From Deltaproteobacteria bacterium (GTDB taxonomy: Bacteria; Myxococcota_A; Bradymonadia; REDH01): a stretch of DNA of 64,000 bases. Numbering within the stretch: position 1 is the stretch's first letter; the number at the start of each line of letters is the position of its first letter. Positions 18,754-27,199 of the stretch are shown here, one piece after another. The stretch is taken from contig REDH01000016.1 in assembly GCA_007693585.1 (NCBI GenBank), forward strand, positions 1 through 64,000, given 5' to 3'. The translations under genes were made by a program, and so were the position numbers. A model generated the notes under the pieces. The model did no database searches and was not told the origin of the DNA. It saw only the letters and a list, made by a program, of their open reading frames with translations.

Positions 18754-20814
18754 TCACGGGGTGGAGCGGGTGGGCCCGGTGATGTCGTCGCCAGCCCAGC
18801 GCGCGAGGATACTCCAGCGTCCCGGGGGGAGGGTGTCCGGGAGGGTGGGGGAGACCCGGAAGTGGCCGTCGTCGTCGGTGGTCGCCGAGGCCAGGGGCAG
18901 GGCACGCTCGTCGTCGGGACCGGTCCGGGGGGCGCGCAGGAGGAGGTCCACGGTGGCGTTGCGGACGGGGCTTCCGTCGGCGCGGAGGAGTGTGCCCTCG
19001 AGGGGGAGCGAACGGCCGCGTTCCGCCCGGGGGGAGTCCGTGGCCAGGCGCAGGGTGCCGGGTGGCGGCGGGTCGGGAGCGGGTCGGGGTTCGATGGCGG
19101 ACGGGTCGGGGAGCGCCGGGGCGTATCCGGGCTCGGTCGCGATGTCGGATCCGGCATCTGCGGAGGTGTGGGCCGCGGGGGGGGCGACGCCCGGGTCGGC
19201 GGTGGAAGGGGTCCCGGCGGGAGCCACGGGATCAGGGATGGCAGGGGGTGTGGCACCCGGCTCGGTGGCGGGAGGCGGGCCGGCAAGGCCCGCGGGGTCG
19301 GGGGTGGGGGGGGAGGCGCTCGCGGGGCCTGTGGAGGGGACGCCGGAAGGCGCGTCGGCGGGGGGTGGGGAGGGGGCGCCGGACAGTCCGTGGGGGGCCT
19401 CGTCGTGGGTGGGTGCGTCCCCGGCGGGTGGAGGAGCGGAGGGGGAGGGCGAGGCCGGTCCGTTCGCTGCGGCCGCGGAGGTGGCAGGGGGGTGCGGGGC
19501 CTCGCCTGGGCCTGCTGGGGTGTGACGCCGGCGCTGCTCCTGCTCGGCTGCTCGGCGCCCGTCATCCACCTCCTCGAGGGAACGCCGGGTGGCGGTCAGG
19601 TCGGCCCGTCCGGTGGCGGACTGGGCGGGGTCGAGGCCCTCATGGCTCGCCGGCTGGTGGATCGGGGTGTCGTCGTCCGCGAAGAACTCGAAGCCCTCGG
19701 CATCGCCGCCGAGGTCCACGCGAACCCAGCCATGGTCGCGGATGAGGACCTCGGTGAAGGCGTGCGCCTCGTTGTACACCATCCGGGCCCGCAGCCCGAG
19801 CCCGATGGCGGTGAGCGCGAAGGCGTGCGCGCGGTGTCGGCACACCCCGTGTCCGCCGAGCCCGATGTCGAGGAAGTCGTTTCCGGTGCGGAGCGCGTCG
19901 GGGAACGGTTCGGCGACGAAGTCGAGGAACCAGCGCTGGAGGGTGCGGGCGATGAGGGCGTCGTCGGCGGTGTCGGGGTCGAGCCCGACGTGGCGCGCCA
20001 GGCGGCTGGCATCGCGGGCGAGGGCCGCGGGTGCGGGGTGCCGGGAACGGCCGGAGTTCTGCGGGAGGATGCCGTCGAGGTACCGGTCGGGTGCGGACAC
20101 GACCATGTGGAGCGTGACGGGTCCGGCGTGATCGATGCGGGCGAGGAGATTGTCGGCGCTGTCGCGGAACAGGCGAACGCCGTGCTCGCTGTCCGTCCGC
20201 GCTTCGTGAACCCGCATGTCGGGTGCGACGCTGGGAAGGGGCACGAGGGCATCATGCTGCCCGCGTGCGGTGATGCGTGCGGTGAAGCGGGTATAGCCCT
20301 CGGGGACGGGCTCCGGGTCGATGGGGACCGGCCGGGGCGACGGGTCGGCGATGCCGAGGAGCCACTGGCCGTCCCGGTGCACGGCGGCGTCGCGCGCACC
20401 GAGGCGCTTCCAGGGGGCGACGGAGGGGGTGAAGGTCTGTACGTAGCGGAGCTGGCCCTCGCGTCGGGTGTCGAGGTCGAGGGGGATGTCCTCGCCCGGC
20501 CCGTGAGGGGCGTTCTCGGTGGGGAGCCCTGCGGTGGAGGAGCGTCCCCCCACCTCGATGCCGCCGGCGTGGAAGAGGAGCGGCGCGAGGTTCGCGCGGG
20601 CGGCGTCGCCGGAAGGAGGCGCCACCCGCCCGGGCATGGGGAGCCGGATCCCGTCTTCGTCCTCGTCGTCTGTCCCGTCGCCGGTGGCTTCGTGGGTGAA
20701 GAACTCGTGCAGGACCTGTCCGCCGGCCGGGGCGGCGGGCAGGAGCATGACCGCCAGCAGGAGGACGGGGAGGAGGGGACCTGCGGCTCGGGATCGGCGC
20801 CGGAGTGGGACCAT
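18754..20814 (-). CDS. Secreted transglutaminase-like protein
   Basis: I prefer ATG 20814 because it opens a signal peptide (MVPLRRRSRAAGPLLPVLLLAVMLLPAAPAGG); ATG 20871 would add 19 residues. The 686-residue protein has a transglutaminase-like core with Cys325 (GVCRHRAHAF), His351 (NEAHAFTEV) and Asp367 (WVRVDLGG), the Cys-His-Asp triad in order. A ~200-residue Pro/Ala/Thr-rich low-complexity region follows. The end is a beta-rich domain like the carboxypeptidase regulatory or bacterial Ig type (LPLEGTLLRADGSPVRNATVDLLL). Family members act as proteases or cross-linkers, or are catalytically silent; here the triad is intact. It is probably periplasmic or surface-exposed. Confidence 0.8.
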   Translation of the reverse strand: MVPLRRRSRAAGPLLPVLLLAVMLLPAAPAGGQVLHEFFTHEATGDGTDDEDEDGIRLPMPGRVAPPSGDAARANLAPLLFHAGGIEVGGRSSTAGLPTENAPHGPGEDIPLDLDTRREGQLRYVQTFTPSVAPWKRLGARDAAVHRDGQWLLGIADPSPRPVPIDPEPVPEGYTRFTARITARGQHDALVPLPSVAPDMRVHEARTDSEHGVRLFRDSADNLLARIDHAGPVTLHMVVSAPDRYLDGILPQNSGRSRHPAPAALARDASRLARHVGLDPDTADDALIARTLQRWFLDFVAEPFPDALRTGNDFLDIGLGGHGVCRHRAHAFALTAIGLGLRARMVYNEAHAFTEVLIRDHGWVRVDLGGDAEGFEFFADDDTPIHQPASHEGLDPAQSATGRADLTATRRSLEEVDDGRRAAEQEQRRRHTPAGPGEAPHPPATSAAAANGPASPSPSAPPPAGDAPTHDEAPHGLSGAPSPPPADAPSGVPSTGPASASPPTPDPAGLAGPPPATEPGATPPAIPDPVAPAGTPSTADPGVAPPAAHTSADAGSDIATEPGYAPALPDPSAIEPRPAPDPPPPGTLRLATDSPRAERGRSLPLEGTLLRADGSPVRNATVDLLLRAPRTGPDDERALPLASATTDDDGHFRVSPTLPDTLPPGRWSILARWAGDDITGPTRSTP

Positions 20815-20938
20815 GAGGAGCGCGCGCGAGGGCGGGGATGGGTGCGGTCGGGTCGGGGCCCGGTGGCCCATCTACCGCAACGCGGTGGCTGCGGGAACGA
20901 TTCCGTCGATTGTGGGCAGGCGACGCAAGGAGTCGGCG

Positions 20939-21325
20939 GTGGCAGGAGAGGCTGGAGAAGCGTTGCGGGTTCCCGTGCGGGTCGTGGTGGATCTGGTGGC
21001 GTGCTCGTCGGCGGACTGCCGACAGGGGGAGGGTGGCGCCCCGGATCTTGTCGTCGTGGGCCTGTGCCCGCTGAGCCGCGTGGCGCTGCTTCAGGCGGTG
21101 TTCTCGGCGTTGCAGCGGACCTCCGGCTGGCGCCTCGACGTCGAGGTGGGCGCGGACGCCCCGGAAGTGCTGCGCTGGGTGCGACGTCGCAGCCGGTGCC
21201 CGGCGGTGCGGGGACGGATCGCACTGCGCTGCTGGCCCACCAGTGACGGGGTGCCATCGGGGGGAGCCGGCGCGGACGGGCGAGGCCGGAAGTGTCGCGC
21301 AGGACGACCCGCGCCCGCTCGTTGA
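20939..21325 (+). CDS. Small protein of unknown function
   Basis: I choose GTG 20939 because AAGGAG lies 6 bases upstream. From there the 128-codon frame has strong G/C third positions (for example RVPVRVVVDLVACSSADC), unlike the upstream part of the same open frame. The product mixes hydrophobic strands and helices (DLVVVGLCPLSRVALLQAVFSALQ) and has six Cys, with a basic tail. I recognise no family. It stands alone between the minus-strand transglutaminase-like gene and the 21455 gene. Confidence 0.55.
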   Translation: MAGEAGEALRVPVRVVVDLVACSSADCRQGEGGAPDLVVVGLCPLSRVALLQAVFSALQRTSGWRLDVEVGADAPEVLRWVRRRSRCPAVRGRIALRCWPTSDGVPSGGAGADGRGRKCRAGRPAPAR

Positions 21326-21334
21326 TGCAGCGCA

Positions 21335-21378
21335 TATTGGCGTCACCGGACAGGATGTATTAGCGTCATCGGGTCAGG
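21335..21378. repeat. Pair of 20-21 bp direct repeats upstream of 21455
   Basis: TATTGGCGTCACCGGACAGG (21335-21354) and TATTAGCGTCATCGGGTCAGG (21358-21378) are imperfect tandem copies with a 23-base period, about two helical turns, ending 76 bases before the next start codon. The spacing and place suit a tandem regulator-binding site. The core GGCGTCACCGGA recurs just after the gene (22831, 22857). Confidence 0.55.
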
Positions 21379-21454
21379 GAGTTCATTCCCCCGGCCCCGG
21401 CAACCTGTCCGGCGGCCGCGCGCGTGCGCGCAGCGACAGCACCGAGGAGGCGAC

Positions 21455-22765
21455 GTGTCGGATAGCAGCAAGACGGTCTTCGGGATCGCGCCCATCGACG
21501 ACGAGGAACTCGAGGAGAAGCCGTCCGCAGGGGCATCGACCGACGACGACGATGGCTTCGGGGACGACTGGGACATCGACGAGGCGTCCATCCGGCAGGT
21601 GTCGGGGGCGAATCCGGCCGTGCCGGCGGCGAAGGTCGCGGTGCCCCGCACGCTGGCTCGGCCGGCGGTGCCTATTCCGGCTCCGGTGCGGGGAACTGTT
21701 CCGACGCCGGGCGAGACGACATCACCCGCGCCGGAAAGGCCTCCCGAGCCATCTTCGGCCCCCGGACCGGCGGTCCCGTCGGCCGGAGCCGCAGAGGCTC
21801 CGGCAGGGGGCACGATGATGCTGGGCGGAGCGGACTTCGCTCGCGCCCTCGAGGAAGCGTCGGCCGCAGCGTCCACGGGAGATGCCGCGATGCCGACCCA
21901 CGACGAGTCGTCGCCTGGGGCGCCATCCGGTCCGGCCGCCTTGCCGACGGAATCCGATGCGTCGTCCGCGGGCATGGACGCGTTCGATGCCGAGGCGCCC
22001 ACCCTGCAGCGGGACCTCGACACCGCCCCCGGGGAGTCGGCCCCTGCGGCTCCTGTGGCGGCCGCCGGGGGCACGATGATGCTGGGCGGAGCGGACTTCG
22101 CTCGCGCCCTCGAGGAGGCTGCGGCCGCAGCGCCGAAGGCCGATGCCGCCACCGACGACGACGAGGAGTTGCGCGTGCCGGGCGCTGCCGAGCCGTCCGC
22201 AGCGTCCGACGAAGCGCCGGAATCCGGTTTCCCCGTTCAGGCCAGGCAGGCTCCGGCCGGCGGAACCATGGCCATGTCCGCTCTCGCGTTCGGCGACGAT
22301 GGCCCCGTGCCTTCGGCGTCTTCCCCGAGAGCGTCCGAGCCTTTCCCCGTGGATCCGCCGGAGGAAACGAAGCCCTCCCCTGCCATGCGCGAGGTGCCGG
22401 TGGCTGCTGCCCCTGTTCCTGCGCCTGAGCCCGGCGGGCCGGCCCTGGCGGGCCCGGATCCCGCTCCTGCGGTCGCGGCGCCGGCCCCCGGCCCGGTCGC
22501 CCCTGTGGCCTCCGCTCCCGAAGCCGGTCAGGCCGCGGCCGCGTCGCCCGCGGTCGCCCCGGCACAGGAGCAGCCCACCGCGCCGCAACGACGGCCGCCG
22601 GTCAGGCAACGGCCCGTCATCGAATACGCGAAGCCGGCCGAGCGGCCCATGCACGCCTCCGGCGACTCGGGCACGGTGGGTGATCAGGCCGCGATGCTCA
22701 AGCTGGTGGTGGTCGCGCTGGTGCTGCTCATCGTCGTGGTCGGCGTTTTCCTGCTGATGCGTTGA
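21455..22765 (+). CDS. Tail-anchored, Pro/Ala-rich repeat protein
   Basis: The GTG at 21455 follows GAGGAGG by 4 bases. The 436-residue protein has an acidic N-terminus (SKTVFGIAPIDDEELEE), a long Pro/Ala-rich disordered part with the module GGTMMLGGADFARALEEA twice and a weaker third copy (GGTMAMSALAFGDD), then a basic stretch and one C-terminal membrane helix (LKLVVVALVLLIVVVGVFLLMR). With no signal peptide it should be tail-anchored with its bulk in the cytoplasm. The two strong module copies share 50 identical bases 261 bp apart, so they arose recently. The family is unknown. The short Ala/Gly/Thr-Met motifs resemble those in myxobacterial kinase-associated proteins, which is only an impression. 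Confidence 0.7.
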   Translation: MSDSSKTVFGIAPIDDEELEEKPSAGASTDDDDGFGDDWDIDEASIRQVSGANPAVPAAKVAVPRTLARPAVPIPAPVRGTVPTPGETTSPAPERPPEPSSAPGPAVPSAGAAEAPAGGTMMLGGADFARALEEASAAASTGDAAMPTHDESSPGAPSGPAALPTESDASSAGMDAFDAEAPTLQRDLDTAPGESAPAAPVAAAGGTMMLGGADFARALEEAAAAAPKADAATDDDEELRVPGAAEPSAASDEAPESGFPVQARQAPAGGTMAMSALAFGDDGPVPSASSPRASEPFPVDPPEETKPSPAMREVPVAAAPVPAPEPGGPALAGPDPAPAVAAPAPGPVAPVASAPEAGQAAAASPAVAPAQEQPTAPQRRPPVRQRPVIEYAKPAERPMHASGDSGTVGDQAAMLKLVVVALVLLIVVVGVFLLMR

Positions 22766-22792
22766 TGCGGCTCCGGTGGAGCCTCTGCCCCG

Positions 22793-22820
22793 CGGAGACG
22801 CCGACGCGACGGCGTCTCCG
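22793..22820 (+). terminator. Strong hairpin after the tail-anchored gene
   Basis: CGGAGACGCCG and CGGCGTCTCCG form a perfect 11-bp stem with the loop ACGCGA, 27 bases after the stop at 22765. A short T-run follows only as GGTTTGG. This is the best intrinsic-terminator candidate in the window. Confidence 0.6.
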
Positions 22821-22884
22821 GGTTTGGACCGGCGTCACCGGATCCGGGTTCGGACCGGCGTCACCGGATTCGGGTTCGGGCCGG
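22819..22884. repeat. 26-bp tandem repeat, 2.5 copies
   Basis: The unit CGGGTTCGGACCGGCGTCAC(CGGATT) repeats at 22819, 22845 and 22871 (third copy truncated to 14 bases), with two to three substitutions. It lies between the hairpin and the next gene. It contains GGCGTCACCGGA, also present in the direct repeats upstream of the same gene. Confidence 0.75.
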
Positions 22885-23038
22885 TGAGCATCCGGGGCGG
22901 GCTCTCCCGTGCCTGGAATCGGCCGAGCCCCGGCACCGCACCGGGTGGCTTCGGGGCGATGGCCCGGGAGCCGGCGGGATGGCGCACGGGTCGCGACGCC
23001 CGTTCCGGAGGCTCATGCACCTGCGGAGCGTGTCTCGT

Positions 23039-23485
23039 TCAGCGGTTCGCCAGGCGTCGGGCGTCCCGGCGCATCTGCATCCGCGCACCGAAGCCGAACA
23101 GGATCCACAGGACGAAGGCGCCGCTGGCTCCGTAGCGCTTCCAGTCCTCCTGCTCGGCGATGGGGGCGGCCTCGGCGCAGCTGCGGTGCAGGTCGCGGTC
23201 CTGGGGACACTCCGTCATGCCGAAGCAGATGGAGAAGGACGTGCGCATGGCTCCGAAGAAGCCGGCGCTGGAGGAGACGCGTGTCAGGTCGGTGTGTCGC
23301 TCTCCGGAGTCCGGGTCGGCGATGGGGCGTGTGCGCGCGAGCTCGTCGAGGCTGACGTCCTCGTCGATCCCCTTGAAGGTGCACACCGTGGCCGGGAAGA
23401 TGGTCCAGGCGCCGAGCAGGAGCCCGACGATGAGGAAGATGCGGCCGAAGCCACGCCAGTCGAAGTCTGCCCGTTGTCGCGCCAT
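23039..23485 (-). CDS. Small membrane protein of unknown function
   Basis: I prefer ATG 23485, with GGAG 8 bases upstream; ATG 23491 is too close to that site. The 148-residue product has an N-terminal membrane helix (GRIFLIVGLLLGAWTIFPATVC), a ~60-residue region with four Cys, and a second helix near the end (YGASGAFVLWILFGFGARM) followed by a basic tail. The middle region probably lies outside the membrane. No family is recognised. It lies just downstream of the acyl-CoA dehydrogenase on the same strand and may be cotranscribed with it. Confidence 0.6.
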   Translation of the reverse strand: MARQRADFDWRGFGRIFLIVGLLLGAWTIFPATVCTFKGIDEDVSLDELARTRPIADPDSGERHTDLTRVSSSAGFFGAMRTSFSICFGMTECPQDRDLHRSCAEAAPIAEQEDWKRYGASGAFVLWILFGFGARMQMRRDARRLANR

Positions 23486-23554
23486 GCGCATCTCTCCGTA
23501 GGGGGGGCGGCGGTGGTCGGCTCGTGAGGCGTCCGGTCCGCGACGCTCTCGTGC

Positions 23555-24697
23555 TCAGTCGCTGAGGAGGTGACGCGCGATGACGATCCTCTGGATCTGG
23601 GACGTGCCCTCGTAGATCTGCAGAAGCTTGGCGTCGCGCATCAACTTCTCGACAGGATACTCCTTCACGTACCCGTTTCCACCAAAAACCTGGACGGCGT
23701 CGATGGCGACCTTCATGGCGTTGTCGGCCGCGAACGCCTTGCTGTAGGAAGAGACGACCGTCGCGGGCGCGCCACCGTCGAGGAGCGCGGCGGCCTTGAA
23801 GGTCAGCAGGTGCCCGGCCTCGTAGGCGATGGCCATGTCGGCGAGCATCATCTGGATCGCCTGATGCTGCCCGATGGGCACGCCGAAGGTCTTTCGTTCC
23901 TTTGCGTAGGCCACGCACTCGTCGAGCGCCCGGCGCATGATGCCGCAGGCGAAGGCGCCGATCTCCGGACGGGTGCGGTCGAAGGTCTTCATGGCGAGCT
24001 TGAAGCCCTCGCCCTCGCGCCCGAGAAGGTTCGACGCCGGAATCTCGACGTCTTCGAGGTGGATCTGCACGGTGTTGGAGGCGCGCTGACCGAGCTTGTC
24101 CTCCTTCTTGCCGATGGAGACGCCCGGGGTGTCGGCGGGAACGATGAAGGCCGAGATGCCCTTGTGTCGGAGGCCGGGGTCGCTCGTCGCGAAGATGACG
24201 AAGAAGTTCGCGTAGGCGCCGTTGGTGATCCACTGCTTGGACCCGTTGAGCACGAAGGAGTCTCCCTTGCGGACGTACTTCGTCCGAAGGCCGGCGACGT
24301 CGCTGCCCGCGTCGGGTTCGCTGGTGGCGTAGGCGCAGAAGATGCACTCCTCGGTGAGGCGGCCGAGGTATTCCTTCTTCTGGTCGTCCGTCCCCGCGAT
24401 CATGATGGGCGTGGCGCCGAGGGTGTTGCCGGTGACCGTGGTGGCCACACCGACACATCCGTAGGCGAGCTCTTCCATGATGAGGCAATTGTCGAAGATG
24501 CCGAGGCCGAGGCCGCCGAACTCGGGCTCGATCTCGAGGTTCATCAAACCGAGATCGAAGGCCTTCCGGCAGATGTCCATCGGAAACTCGCCCTTCTCGT
24601 CGAGTTCCCCGGCGACAGGGATGATGTGCTCCCGGGTGAAGTCCCGGGCGGTGCGCTGGATGGCGAGCTGCTCTTCGGACAGGGTGAAGCTGTACAT
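23555..24697 (-). CDS. Acyl-CoA dehydrogenase, short/medium-chain type
   Basis: The 380-residue protein starts [20 protein letters not shown] at ATG 24697, a typical N-terminus for the family. It carries the FAD-contacting [15 protein letters not shown] and [13 protein letters not shown] stretches, [20 protein letters not shown], and the catalytic base Glu in [10 protein letters not shown], which is the position used in short- and medium-chain enzymes. It oxidises acyl-CoA to trans-2-enoyl-CoA, feeding electrons to ETF, in beta-oxidation or amino-acid breakdown. Length and motifs are intact. Compare the paralogue at 46173-47339, whose base lies elsewhere. Confidence 0.95.
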   Translation of the reverse strand: MYSFTLSEEQLAIQRTARDFTREHIIPVAGELDEKGEFPMDICRKAFDLGLMNLEIEPEFGGLGLGIFDNCLIMEELAYGCVGVATTVTGNTLGATPIMIAGTDDQKKEYLGRLTEECIFCAYATSEPDAGSDVAGLRTKYVRKGDSFVLNGSKQWITNGAYANFFVIFATSDPGLRHKGISAFIVPADTPGVSIGKKEDKLGQRASNTVQIHLEDVEIPASNLLGREGEGFKLAMKTFDRTRPEIGAFACGIMRRALDECVAYAKERKTFGVPIGQHQAIQMMLADMAIAYEAGHLLTFKAAALLDGGAPATVVSSYSKAFAADNAMKVAIDAVQVFGGNGYVKEYPVEKLMRDAKLLQIYEGTSQIQRIVIARHLLSD

Positions 24698-24860
24698 GTG
24701 GTCGTCTCCATGGGCGAGCGGAACAGGGGAAGGGTTCGGGGCCCCGCGCGCGTTCATACGCACGGGCGCCCCCCGCTGGCAACCGGTGGGCGACCCCGGC
24801 ACGTGACTCCCCCCTTTCCCCCGGCGCTGGTCGCTGTTATGCACCCCGGCGCCGTCGCCC

Positions 24861-26069
24861 ATGGCCGTCGGCCTTCCGTCCCCCGCACACGCTGCGCCCG
24901 ACATGCGACAACGCCAACTGCCCGGCCGTGTTCTCACCCTGCTGGCGTCCCTGGTGGGCGTGGCCGCGTCCGTGCACCTGCTCGGCGTCCATCTCGCCTT
25001 CACCGCCGGCGAGGCGATGGGCGGTCTCTGCGGCATCAGCGACACCATCAACTGCGATGCGGCCGCCGGAAGCCGGTTCGCCACCTTCCTCGGGATCCCC
25101 ATCGCGCTGCTGGGAATGGGCTTCTACGTGGGCGCCGCCATCCTCTCCGCCTTCAACCCCGGAGGGGAACATCCGCGACGCGCGGTGCGTCCCGCCGGCG
25201 TGCTGCAGACCCTCTTCGTGCTGTCCACCCTCTACAGCGTGTACCTGTTCGCGGTCAGCATCGCGATCCTCGGCAGCTTCTGCCCCTTCTGCGGGCTGCT
25301 CTACGGGGTCAACATCGCCGGGGTGGTCACGACATGGATGTGGCTCGGCGCGGGGCCGACGAGGATCCTCCCCGCCCAGATTCGCGAGGCCGCAAGCCTC
25401 GTGCGCACGCCGGCCCTGCCCACTGTGGTGGTCCTCGGTGTCCTGACCGTCGGGGCCGGCACGCTGGTGCTCGACGGACTCCGCGAAGCCCGGATCGCCG
25501 AGGCCGAAGCGATGCGGGCCACGCTCGCGCAGGACACGCCCCGCGCCGACGACACCCTCCTGCTCGCGCCGCACGCCGGGGTGAAGGGACCCGAGGACGC
25601 GCCCGTCACCCTCGTCGAGTTCTCGAACTTCGGGTGTCCCTTCTGCGGTCGGCTCGCCGAAAGCATCGACGCCGTGGCCGACGTCGTCGGCGATCGCCTG
25701 CGCGTCGTCTACCGGCACTACCCCATCCGCCCCGATCAGCGTGTGGCAGCCCTGGCGGGCATCTGTGCCGTGGAGCAGGACCTGTTCTGGCCGCTCCACG
25801 ACCTGTTCTTCGAGCACCTCCCGGTGAGCGATCGGGACGCGGTGATGCGCCTCGCCGGTCAGGCCGGTCTCGACACCGCAGCCCTGGCCGTCTGCATGGA
25901 CGACCCGCGGGCCACAAGGGCCCTCGAGGCAGACCTCGACGCAGGCCGGGCCCTCGGCGTTCAGGGGACCCCGACCTTCTACGTCAACGGTCGCCAGTAC
26001 GTCGGCGCGATGCCGCCTGCGGAACTCCGCCGGATCATCGAGGCCGCAGCCCGCGACGCCGCCCCCTGA
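24861..26069 (+). CDS. VKOR-DsbA fusion (disulfide-bond formation)
   Basis: The 402-residue protein (start at ATG 24861; ATG 24903 is an alternative) fuses two oxidative-folding modules. Residues ~22-200 are a vitamin K epoxide reductase-like membrane domain with the loop cysteines Cys57 and Cys65 ([10 protein letters not shown]), Ser72 and the quinone-side CPFC at 141-144. Residues ~240-400 are a DsbA/thioredoxin domain with active site CPFC at 259-262 and cis-Pro in [13 protein letters not shown] reoxidises the thioredoxin domain and passes electrons to quinone, so the fusion can form disulfides in exported proteins by itself. The many Cys-rich exported proteins in this window are plausible clients. 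Confidence 0.92.
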   Translation: MAVGLPSPAHAAPDMRQRQLPGRVLTLLASLVGVAASVHLLGVHLAFTAGEAMGGLCGISDTINCDAAAGSRFATFLGIPIALLGMGFYVGAAILSAFNPGGEHPRRAVRPAGVLQTLFVLSTLYSVYLFAVSIAILGSFCPFCGLLYGVNIAGVVTTWMWLGAGPTRILPAQIREAASLVRTPALPTVVVLGVLTVGAGTLVLDGLREARIAEAEAMRATLAQDTPRADDTLLLAPHAGVKGPEDAPVTLVEFSNFGCPFCGRLAESIDAVADVVGDRLRVVYRHYPIRPDQRVAALAGICAVEQDLFWPLHDLFFEHLPVSDRDAVMRLAGQAGLDTAALAVCMDDPRATRALEADLDAGRALGVQGTPTFYVNGRQYVGAMPPAELRRIIEAAARDAAP

Positions 26070-26080
26070 AGCCGGCTCGC

Positions 26081-26107
26081 CTCCCGGGCGCCGTGCCTTC
26101 CCGGGAG
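26081..26107. terminator. Hairpin between convergent genes
   Basis: CTCCCGGG (26081-26088) and CCCGGGAG (26100-26107) form a perfect 8-bp stem with an 11-base loop in the 66-base gap between the VKOR-DsbA gene and the Hsp33 gene. It may end both transcripts. Confidence 0.5.
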
Positions 26108-26135
26108 CGGGCGGAAGCCTCCTGCGAACCGGAGC

Positions 26136-27014
26136 TCAGTCCCGGTCCAGCTCCGGAAAGTCCGCCCGGGTGTAGCAGTACTCGCGCTGGCTGAACTCGC
26201 ACCGCACCCGCAGGTCCGGCTGCTCGGACAGCAGCTCCTCCAGCGCGGCATGGCCCAGCAGCAGCAACCTCCCCCGGTAGTGTTCCGCGTCGTGGGGACA
26301 GTGGTAGCGCAGCGGGCGCTCCGCGAGAACGCGGTGATCGTCCCCGACCAGCGCGTGGATCAGCTCCCGCGGTTGCATCCCTCCCTCGAACGCGCGGGCC
26401 AGCTCGCGGACACCCGCGATGGCGGCCTCGAGGTCATCCACCTCGTCGTCCTCCAGGCCGCCGAGGATCTGAAGCAGGAAGCCACCGGCTCCGGTGACCT
26501 CTCCTTCCCCGCGCAGGAGCACCCCCACGCCGACCGCCGAGTGGATCTGCTCGCTCTGCAGCAGGTACGCCGCCAGATCGTCCCCGACCTCGCCGGTCGC
26601 GAGGGGAACGGTCCCCGTCCAGGGCTCGCCGATTCCGAGGTCGCGGGTCACGACGAGCACCCCCTGTCCCACCGCGGCACCGACATCGAGCTTCCCGTCC
26701 GGTCGCGGAGGCAGGTGGACCGCGGCCTGGCCGACCGCACCATGCACCGAGCCGTCCGGGGTGGATCGGGCCAGCAGCCACTGCAGCGGACCCGTGCCCC
26801 GGATCTGGAGCGTCACACGCTCCCGTCCCTTGAGCGTGGCCGCGAGCAGCGCGCTTCCCGCAAGAAGTCGCCCGAAGGCCGCACTCGCCGTGGGATGCGT
26901 CCCCTGAATGCGGCAGCCCTCGGCGACCGCGTGCGTGGCTGCACAGGCCACGATGCGGACCCGCTCGTCCATGGCCAGGGCGTGGAGGAGGGTGTCGGCG
27001 GGGAGATCGGTCAT
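26136..27014 (-). CDS. hslO: Hsp33-family chaperonin with altered zinc site
   Basis: I choose ATG 27014 (MTDLPADTLLHALAMDERVRI). The 292-residue protein matches Hsp33 along its length (TASAAFGRLLAGSALLAATLKG; the YLLQSEQIHSAVGVGV region; the C-terminal zinc-domain position). The usual four Cys (CXC then CXXC) are not all there: the first pair reads C239-P-H241 and the second C272-E-F-S275, with an extra Cys280 nearby. The redox switch of typical Hsp33 needs four Cys, so this copy may bind zinc with mixed ligands or have lost switching. It converges on a VKOR-DsbA gene, also in thiol redox. Confidence 0.88.
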   Translation of the reverse strand: MTDLPADTLLHALAMDERVRIVACAATHAVAEGCRIQGTHPTASAAFGRLLAGSALLAATLKGRERVTLQIRGTGPLQWLLARSTPDGSVHGAVGQAAVHLPPRPDGKLDVGAAVGQGVLVVTRDLGIGEPWTGTVPLATGEVGDDLAAYLLQSEQIHSAVGVGVLLRGEGEVTGAGGFLLQILGGLEDDEVDDLEAAIAGVRELARAFEGGMQPRELIHALVGDDHRVLAERPLRYHCPHDAEHYRGRLLLLGHAALEELLSEQPDLRVRCEFSQREYCYTRADFPELDRD

Positions 27015-27199
27015 GGGGCAGCCGGTGGGGGAGCGCGGTCGGGAGCCTGAGCCGTCGCCCACGAGAGCACGCCCGGGGCGGACGACGCAAGCGGGAATCC
27101 GCCCGGCGAATGCGCCCCACGCTTCCGAACGGGACACAGGACGGCTATGGTGCGGGCGCGCCATGGTGGGCGTCCGCGAACCGATCCCGAGGTGTGTTC

